From positions 62,001-126,000 of the forward strand of contig JAWPHD010001131.1 in the NCBI GenBank assembly GCA_037043455.1: 64,000 bases of DNA. Direction: 5' to 3'. Positions 44,701 through 53,800 of the stretch are shown in pieces. The first letter of the stretch is position 1. The number at the start of each line of letters is the position of its first letter. Source of the DNA: Cyrtodaria siliqua (lineage: Eukaryota > Mollusca > Bivalvia > Adapedonta > Hiatellidae). The translations under genes and the position numbers were made by a program. The notes under the pieces were generated by a model. The model worked only from the letters and a program-made list of their open reading frames with translations. It was not told the DNA's origin and ran no database searches.

Positions 44701-47700
44701 TCTATTCATTTGCGAAAATGTCACGATGAAATTGAGATGTTTATCTTTATTATTAATAAGAGCGTTAGGATGTCCCCTACATTTAAAAAAAAATGTGTAT
44801 AATATAATGCTCAATAAACGTTAATCGTTTCACCTATTCGCGTTATGATAATAGTATTCCTTGTTATGGCAGCTTGAAAGAAAGCCTACGTAAACATTTA
44901 CAGTAGCTAGAAATCAGTCCCGTACCACGGAGTAGCTAGTGTCATCAAGCAATAAATAATTGCCTTCTCGTAAGTTTAAAAGTTCATACAGTACCGGAAT
45001 CAATTAGATTCTTTTCAAATTCATTTCATTGCTCGCAGTAGCTGTAATCTGTCCCGTACCATGGAGTAGTTAGTGTCATTAAGCAATAACTAAATTTTCC
45101 TCTCGTAACGATTAAGAGTTCATACTGTAACAATATCTTTCAGAGGTTTCTTTTATTCAAATTAATTTCAAATCGTATTGCTCATTGCACGACCATATCG
45201 ATACATTAGTTATGTTTCTATACAAACTAAATGGTATGTGACTATCATTAGCATATCAACAATAGTAGGATAGCAATATATCTATTTAAATAAATCGGCG
45301 AAACGAAATAAACGAACGAACCATTTTTTAAAATGTTCTTTACAATTTATGGATCTACACTAGACAACATTCATGAGTAACCCGATTCTAAATAATTAAC
45401 ACATTTATTTTTCAGTATAAGTTGCTAAATTTCTAAATCGTTCTTTAAAGCGCTGACTGAGTGTAACCCGATTTTCGAAGTGATTATTTATTTTAAATTT
45501 TCTTTGTTGAATCTGTCAAAAATGTATTGATGAACTTTCATACGATTTTTCAAGATTGTACTTTCGTTAAAAAAATATGAAATGAAATATAACTAGGGTA
45601 CTTATAAGGGTCATTTAGTGAATCGGACAGATTAAGCTCAATTCTAGTACATCGGCACTATATAGCCTAGTTTAAAATATCTCGTTATTTTCAACGATAT
45701 ATCACTGTTACGTTTGCAACATTGTTGTTTAATTACGAGCCCGTGGGGCGAGTGAAATTATCGTTTACAATTGAACTCCAAAGCGCGATATATTACACGA
45801 TAATTCACCGCAACTGATGTTCGATTTCTTAAATAAACTAATGAACAGAGTATAATAGGGGAAATTTGAAAATCGTCGAACACGATACTAATACACACAA
45901 TATTGCAGTCTCGTTCGATTGAAACTGTTCATGAACGGTAGTGAAAAGTGCTTGCTACCGTTCATGTTAATAATTCATGTTAGTAAGATGTTTTTGATAA
46001 CCATGATAACAACAAATAATTAAGAAAATTTTAATGAGACCAGTTTAGTGTTCGGTAATTGACAAATGTCGCATAGAAGACGAACCTTTACGTACATCCT
46101 CATTTAAAGTAGCTATCCCGCCAACATCGGCCAAATTTTACATAATATGAACACCGTTTCTAAACCTACTGACGATGAGGTATATATATAACTTACATAT
46201 TTTGAGAATCCAAACTCTTTAGATACACTATACACTGTTTTAACAAACCAGGTCAAACCCCGAAACTGGAACGTCGAATAAAGAGTTGCCAACTCATAAT
46301 TTATTTTCCGCATATTCGATCACGGATATTTTTAGAACCCGTTAATAAAACTTTACTTTTAATCGGCACATTTGCATTATTATATGACCTGATCACCTGG
46401 ATAGAGATTTTGTATGCAGTTTTGCCTTTATTTGGCGGGTTAGTTTCTTTAATTCACCTCTACCCCATCTGAACAATCGCAGCCGTTTGAAATACCTTTG
46501 TGTTTTAAATGTGCAAAAAAGGCATACAGTCATAATGTTGCTTTCATAATTATATTAATTGTTCCATGTACATTTGCAAAATCAGTCTGCGTCAAGTGTT
46601 TTATATAATGCATCTTTTAGCTTTTATTTCATATTTAAACTACTAAGACAATCCGAAATGACCGTAACAAGAGTAGCACCGACGGATCATATGCACTTAA
46701 GTGCGAAATGATATGTCAGAGTTCGGTAAAATTTAAATTAATATATTATATATGATTTTTTTTTTTTTAATTAGTGCGTAATTGTATGCTGACACTCTTT
46801 TAATGTTTTGCAATTATAATTTAAAGATACTTCATTTTTTATTACTGTTTATTGTTTTGTAAAACAGCTTTTGTGTTTTATATTCCGATCTAACTGTACA
46901 TGTTTTTATTATTATTGATGAGCTCTCTTTATTTAATATAGGGCAAACATTATATCAGATAACACAGATTTCAATCAACGTTGAATAAAACGTTTGTAGA
47001 AACGTATCTGATAGTATTATAGAAAGATGTACAATGCTATTCGATTTCCATGCCATTACTAACATTTTACCCATTTGTATGACCCCGTGAAGGGTACCCG
47101 CACTTGTAATGAATATCAAAATGATAACGAACGTCAATACTTTGAATGGCTTCTCACCCACAGATGTATACTTTATGAACCTTGATAATGAAAAAAGCGA
47201 TAATCATTAATTAAAGTTTAGAAATATACTCTCATTGATTTACACTGTTACAGAGTTTCATAATTTTAAACATATGATAAATATCAACTAAAGATGAATA
47301 CAATATCAGTTTTAAGAATCAAATAGGATCATCGAACATTAAAGATAGATATATACCCTTACAATATAATTACAGTTTGACATCATAACACACACATCAT
47401 AAATAGATATGTCCATAAACACGTCAAAATAAACCACTACGTAAAGGGTATCGATTATTTTGAAAACAATGAATTATTCTAAAATTGCCATATTAAAAAC
47501 TCGATTATTTTGAAAACAATTTATTATTCTAAAATCAACACATTAACATTATAATATGTGTATCTAATCATTTCACTCAATCCAGTAAAGTGTTACGCCC
47601 TGACATTATCAGTATAAACTGTACACCAGATGATTATGATGATGAATGGTGTTTTACGTCATTTTCAACACATGTTAGGCTATTTATGACGATCGATGTT

Positions 47701-47807
47701 TTCGTGGTGGAGGCAGTACAATTTCTCTTTTCAAACTCGTTTTAGTCAATAATTTCCGAGCCGATTCTTAAAATCCTAAAATAAAAATAAAATACCAATA
47801 TCATAGA

Positions 47808-47875
<68 letters not shown>

Positions 47876-50800
47876 CACATGCTCAGTGAAATCAAGACAA
47901 GTAAATGTGATGATTTGAAAAAGAAGAGATGGAAGTTGGATGAAATGCAGAAGCTTGGATGAGATGCAGAAGTCGGGATGAGATGGAGAAGCAGGAATGA
48001 GATGCAGAAGTCGGGATGAGATGGAGAAGCAGGAATGAGATGAAGAAGTTGAGACGAGATTCAGAAGCTTAAGTGCAGACGATTTGTAGAGTCAGATATG
48101 CAGAAGTCAGAATGCGATGCAGAAGATGTGATGAGCTGCAGAAGCTGAGATGAGCTGCGGAAGCTGGGATGAGATGCAGAAGCTGGTATGAAATGCAGAT
48201 ACTAGGATGAGTTGCAGGAGCAGGAATGCGATTCAGAAGCTTGTATGAAATGCAGACGTTGGAATGAGATGCAGATGCAAGGATGAAATGCAGAGGCAGA
48301 GCTGCAGAAGCTGGAATGCGATGCAGAAGCAGGGATGTGGTGCAGAAGCTGAGATGAACTGCAGAAGCTAGGATGAGATGCAGAAGCTGTGATGAGATGC
48401 AATAGCTGGGATGAGATTCCGGAGCTGTGATAAGATGCAATAGTTGGGATGAGATGCAGGAGCTGTGATGAGATGCAGAAACTGGGATGAGATGCAGGAG
48501 CTGTGATGAGATGCAATAGCTGGGATGAGATGCAAAAACAGGGACTATATGCAGCAGCTGGGATGAGATGCAGAAGCTGGGATAAGATACAGAAGCTGGG
48601 ATGAGATATGGGAGCTGATATGACATAAAGAATCTGAAATGAGCTGCAGAAACCGTGTTGAGATGCAAAGTTTGGATGGATGAGATGCAGAAACAGGGAC
48701 GAGAGGCTGAAGCTGGGTTGAGATGCAGAAGGTGGTATGAGGTGCAGAAGCTGGGATTAGGTGCAGAAGTTGGGATGAGATGCAGTAGCTTGGATGAGAT
48801 TAGATGCCGAAGCAGAGACGAGATACAGAAGCTGGGATGAGATGGATGAGATGAAGACGATGGGAAGAGACACAGAAGAAGGCATGTGATGCTCAAGCTG
48901 GGATAAAATGCAGAAGCAGGATCGAGATGCTGAAGTAGGGTTGAGCTGCAGAATGTGGGATGCGTATAGAAGCTGGAGAGAGATGCAGAAGCTTGGAGGA
49001 AGTGCAGAATGTGAGATGAGATGCAATATTTGGGAAAAGATGCAGAAGTTGGAATGCGATACATTCGCTGGGATGAGATACATACGCCTGGATAAACTGT
49101 AGAAGCAGAGATTTGATAATACGCTTGGATAATATGCAGCTGTTAGGATGAAAGGCAGAAGCGAAATGCAGAAGCTGAGATGTGATTCAGGGATGAGCTG
49201 CAGTAGCTTGGATAAATTGCAATGATGGGATGTAGAAGCTGATGCTAAAACATTATTAGTTATTGGGTTTGTTACTGACACCCTACATAAATATGTGGGT
49301 CAGTAAGATTTATAGGGGACGAGGCAATAGCCGAGTACTCCTATATATCTGACTGACCTCACATATTTCTGCAGGGGGTCAGTAACAAACCCAATAACTG
49401 ATTTATTGCATCGAACACCTTTTGTAAGTTTAACCCATTGTAATATAGCGTCAACGTCATTGAGACGTTCGCGCAATTTGACGTCCGGTACAGTTTAAAC
49501 ATTTTTTTTGACTTAAATGATTTAAACGGTGAATTGGAATTGTAGTCTATATTGTTTTAGTGACCCTCTATGAAATCTACTGACCCACTATAGAATAATA
49601 GAGGGTCACCATGTGACCACTCTAATCCAATGAATTTCGTAGGATTTTGTGCGAGGTGCAATAACATGTTATATTGGGTGAGCTTGGTAGAAGTCGGTAA
49701 CAATGTCTTCATCCCTCTTTATGTTTTGTATAGTAATTTTTATTGTATATTTAATTTGCTCTCTCTTTGTTTGTCTCTCATTTTAAATGGATGTACCTAT
49801 GGCATTAGCGTAATACATTCAAAATCTTCCATCGTACAATTAAGTATTACTATCTAAAGCATTTCTAGGAACGCTATAATATGTATACTAGAAATAAAGC
49901 TTAAACAGCTCGGTCTTATGTGCATACTTTCTATTGGATACAATTAGACCGTTACGCGACCATTTCTATTAAATTGGTATGTGCAAAGCTCAAAAAACAA
50001 GTTTAATAGTAGTTGATTCTCTCTCTTGACAGCTTGTGCTCTGCAAATCCGTAAAGTAGACTTATAAAGTATATTTTCTTTTAAACATAATTTACTAAAC
50101 ATGTATAATGTACCTTTCATCTATTAATGGTACAGAAATACTGATGTAAGACTTCATTATATTTGCATTATGAGCAATGAGTCTATAGATAGCAATTCTG
50201 TATTAGCCTTTTCAAACTTCATTCAAAGTCCATTTATGGCTGTACACATGTTTGTTAAATGCATTAATTAATCAGGAAGTTGCCATTGTTCGTAACCAAG
50301 TACAGTGCTACTCTTAGTTTATTCGTTTTTCTAGAGTTGTACTCGAGTTGAGGACTTTAATATTCGTAATCGTTGTATAACTAAAAATCCCAATCAGGGC
50401 TACCGTTACCATAAACTTCGTAAAACCTTTGCAAACATTGTATTATAGTAACCCTGATCTTCTTTCCAAATGTAAAAGGCACAATCTTTGTAAAGAGGCA
50501 CTAAAGAGAATAAATAAAAGTCGCTTTATTGTAATTGTTTGTGAAGTAGATGTTAAGTGGATGTTAAGTTTCGCGTGTCTCACTAATTCCTACTGTTTTG
50601 AAGTGGCTGTAAATGATTTAAATGCACTATGGTAACTATGTTTGGGTAATTTTGATTTTGCAACAGTTTCAGTTTCAGTTCCAGTTTTCTTTTTCTCATT
50701 TTTCATGTTTGTGAAGTGGCAGTAAAGTGTTCAAGTGCTTGCACCAACGCACCATATGTCTCATATACCGTTTTAAGTGGCCTCTACGGGTTATTTTAAT

Positions 50801-53800
50801 TCTGAAACAATTGTAGATCACGTCATTTTCTATATCATTAACTACTAGCCAATATTTATAAACAAAAAAGGAAGCAAAAATGGGGACAAAAACACCGTAA
50901 TTATATGCTTATTCTTGCATATCCAGGTTTTATACGAGTCCTGGAAAATCTGATATTACACGTGGGGTCAGATAAAAGTCATGCACATCAACAGTAGGGC
51001 CTAATGTAATATCAGATAAATAAAAAAGCGACGTCATGTCATTGTGTAAGTATAAATTCAGGCTTATGATATAATTTTCATAAACCTGAAGGTCTGAGCC
51101 TAAACCGTGCTATAAATGCCGGTATATTTCAGCCGTGCTATAAATGACAGATTCGGCAGTTATACCATGGTCTACGTATAGGATAGAGCATGAGTTTTGC
51201 ACGTGTACGGGGAGATAATGCACGGGCGTTAGCGAGCGCATTATCGTCCGTACACGTGGAAGACTCATGCTCTATTGTATTTATACCACAATAACTAACA
51301 TATGCTGTGTATATCCTCGGGTATTACACGATGCATAGTGTGTATTTAGGCTATTGTGGTATAATGAATTTTACACGCGCGTAGTTGTAATGTTTTAATG
51401 TCGATCAAATATGTAAACCACGACTACCCATTATCAAAACAGCACTCCTTGACATTGGATTTGCCCAATAATATACACAGGCGATTGGCTGCAATAATCA
51501 AAACATGGGTCATGCCGCGTGATTATGCTATTTCTTGATTGGATCGAGCTGTTATTTTTACTGAAAACTGCAACGCCTTAAAACTTCTTGCACAGCGTAG
51601 TTGGATAAATGTCTATGGTACAGAACATTTACAGCATATTTTTCTCGTATGCGATTTATACTGCACTCGCGTGCCTGCGGCCCTCAAGAAGCAGAATAAA
51701 TCGCATATATCGAAAAATTATGCTATATATATGACATATACTCGAAAAATTGTGCTATAAATATTACTTGCAAAGTCTCAGACCCTGATTGTTATTAGCA
51801 TTAGCTTCTACTTGCTTCTCGCACGGGTTCCTGTTGGTTGAATTTGCAATGTCAAGTGCATATACAATAATACAAATGGCTTAATGTGTCGATCCTCTCG
51901 GATTTTCATGTTCATTTAGAGGAATTTCTCCCAAACATCAGACGAGGAATTCGTACTCTTTCTGTCGGCTGGCGTGGCCTAGTGGATAACTTGAAATCCA
52001 AAGAACCCGGATACAAGCCTTACCGGCACCACTGAATTTCGTCGGTGTATTCTTGAACACGACACTTGAGTGATGTAATGATGTAAACCGGGCGGTATCG
52101 GAGTATATCCTTCGAACACGTTAATGAACCAAAGGCATATATTCGTCAGTAAGAGTAGTGCAGGTACCGGGATTCCTTCAACTGTTTGTACCATTTTATT
52201 TGTTCCAAACGTTCAATGGTGATTAGTGTTATCGGTCAAAATAGCTTAAGTGGCCGCCGCAATCTGTATCAAGCGACCATACATATCATAATCTGTCAGT
52301 ACTAGTCTGTTTAATTAACCTGTATTGAGAAACCACAAATCTTAAGACACCATTTATGATAGGTCCCTTGGGTGGTCGCTGAATAGAGGTTATACTGTAT
52401 AAGTTAGGTAACATAAGTACATTATTAGCAAACGAGACAAGATCTGATCAGATCTTGATGTGAAGCAAGTTTGATCTAAACACCTGATATACGGCAATAA
52501 CACTTATTTATGACAATTTGAGGACTGGTACACACAATGTTCTAGCTAGACACATATTTAGCTGGCTTCTTAAATACAGCGCTTGAAAATTGTTTTCTTC
52601 AAATACATATTAATGTAAGTTTTAAACCAGTCTATTGGCCAGAATGACAGATTCCTTTAAAGTATTACTACTTTCAAAGAACGTTAACCGCTTTATCAAG
52701 CCGGATATTGAGTAAAACTGGATTTGAATGTCGAACCCATGAACACTTTGCGAGAATGTTGAACGTGCGACTTGGTCCCATGGCAATGTCGAACTAAGGC
52801 TGCCGAATTTTGTTGAATTATGGCCTACAATAACCGAATGCTGAACATCAGACTTCGAACTCCGATCCAACGTTTTTCCAACGTTTTACAACTTTTGTTT
52901 TTAAATTTAACAATCTACAGTCTGAAGCCTAACACAGTGACAGAATAATTATTAAACTCATTGGGCAACTTCTGTTGTTTATATGCGTGCCATTACTGGT
53001 AACACTAGAGAAACCAGGCAGAGGAGCACCGCAGCTCCTTAAAGAAACTAATCCACCAATAACGGCAAAATTACACTACAAAACCGTTTAACAAAAACTC
53101 TATCCAAGTGTTCAAGTCGTATAATAATGTATATGTGCCAATTAAAAGTAAAGTTTGTGCTGGCTGGTTAAAGCCGTTTATATTGTGTCTATGAGATAGA
53201 ATAAGTTATATATAATCGTATATACCTCGTCGTCAGTGGGTTTAGAAAAAGTGTACATACGTTGTAAAATGTGGCTGTTGTTGGCGGGATATCTACTTTA
53301 AGGCTGCATTTAGGCGAAACTGTTAGCTTATAAAACAACATCTAACCTTTTAAAGTTTCTGGGGAAGAATGCCTCAATCCCCTTAACAATTTCGCCCCTA
53401 AGGTGCTCAATTGCTTGGCCGTACACTAGTTTAAAACGGCCGGCTACGCCCCTGATTATCCGGATTAACGTGTCAATGTAACCTAAGTGAAATATATTGC
53501 ATATAATATCTGGGGGCACACATTTTTACTCCCGGGCGTAGATCTAATTTGAGGGGGAAAATCATAAAAAGTTGAAAACGCAATAAAAGTCAGTAAGGGT
53601 GGGGCTTATTGTGGAAAGCACATTTTTTTGCGAGCATTGCACGTGTATAGATCTAGTATATACCTGATAAATATCGTTTTAACGAGCATCAAAGATAAAA
53701 CAATATCGCCAATGCCCTCTGCCCCTCTCTCCACCTCCCTACCCTCCCCACCCCACCTTGCCGTTTTATCCAACTCGGCGCTTCATACAATGTATTAGGA

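Noticed and set aside
44536..44814. 92-codon minus-strand frame after a good TTTAAATGTAG acceptor
   Set aside because: Tested as an extra exon between exons 1 and 2. No suitable donor and exon 1 already joins exon 2 in frame.
48069..49064. 331-codon open frame on the minus strand
   Set aside because: It lies wholly in the 20-bp minisatellite. The Ser/His/Leu/Ile pattern repeats every 60 bases and overlapping frames are also open. Not a gene.
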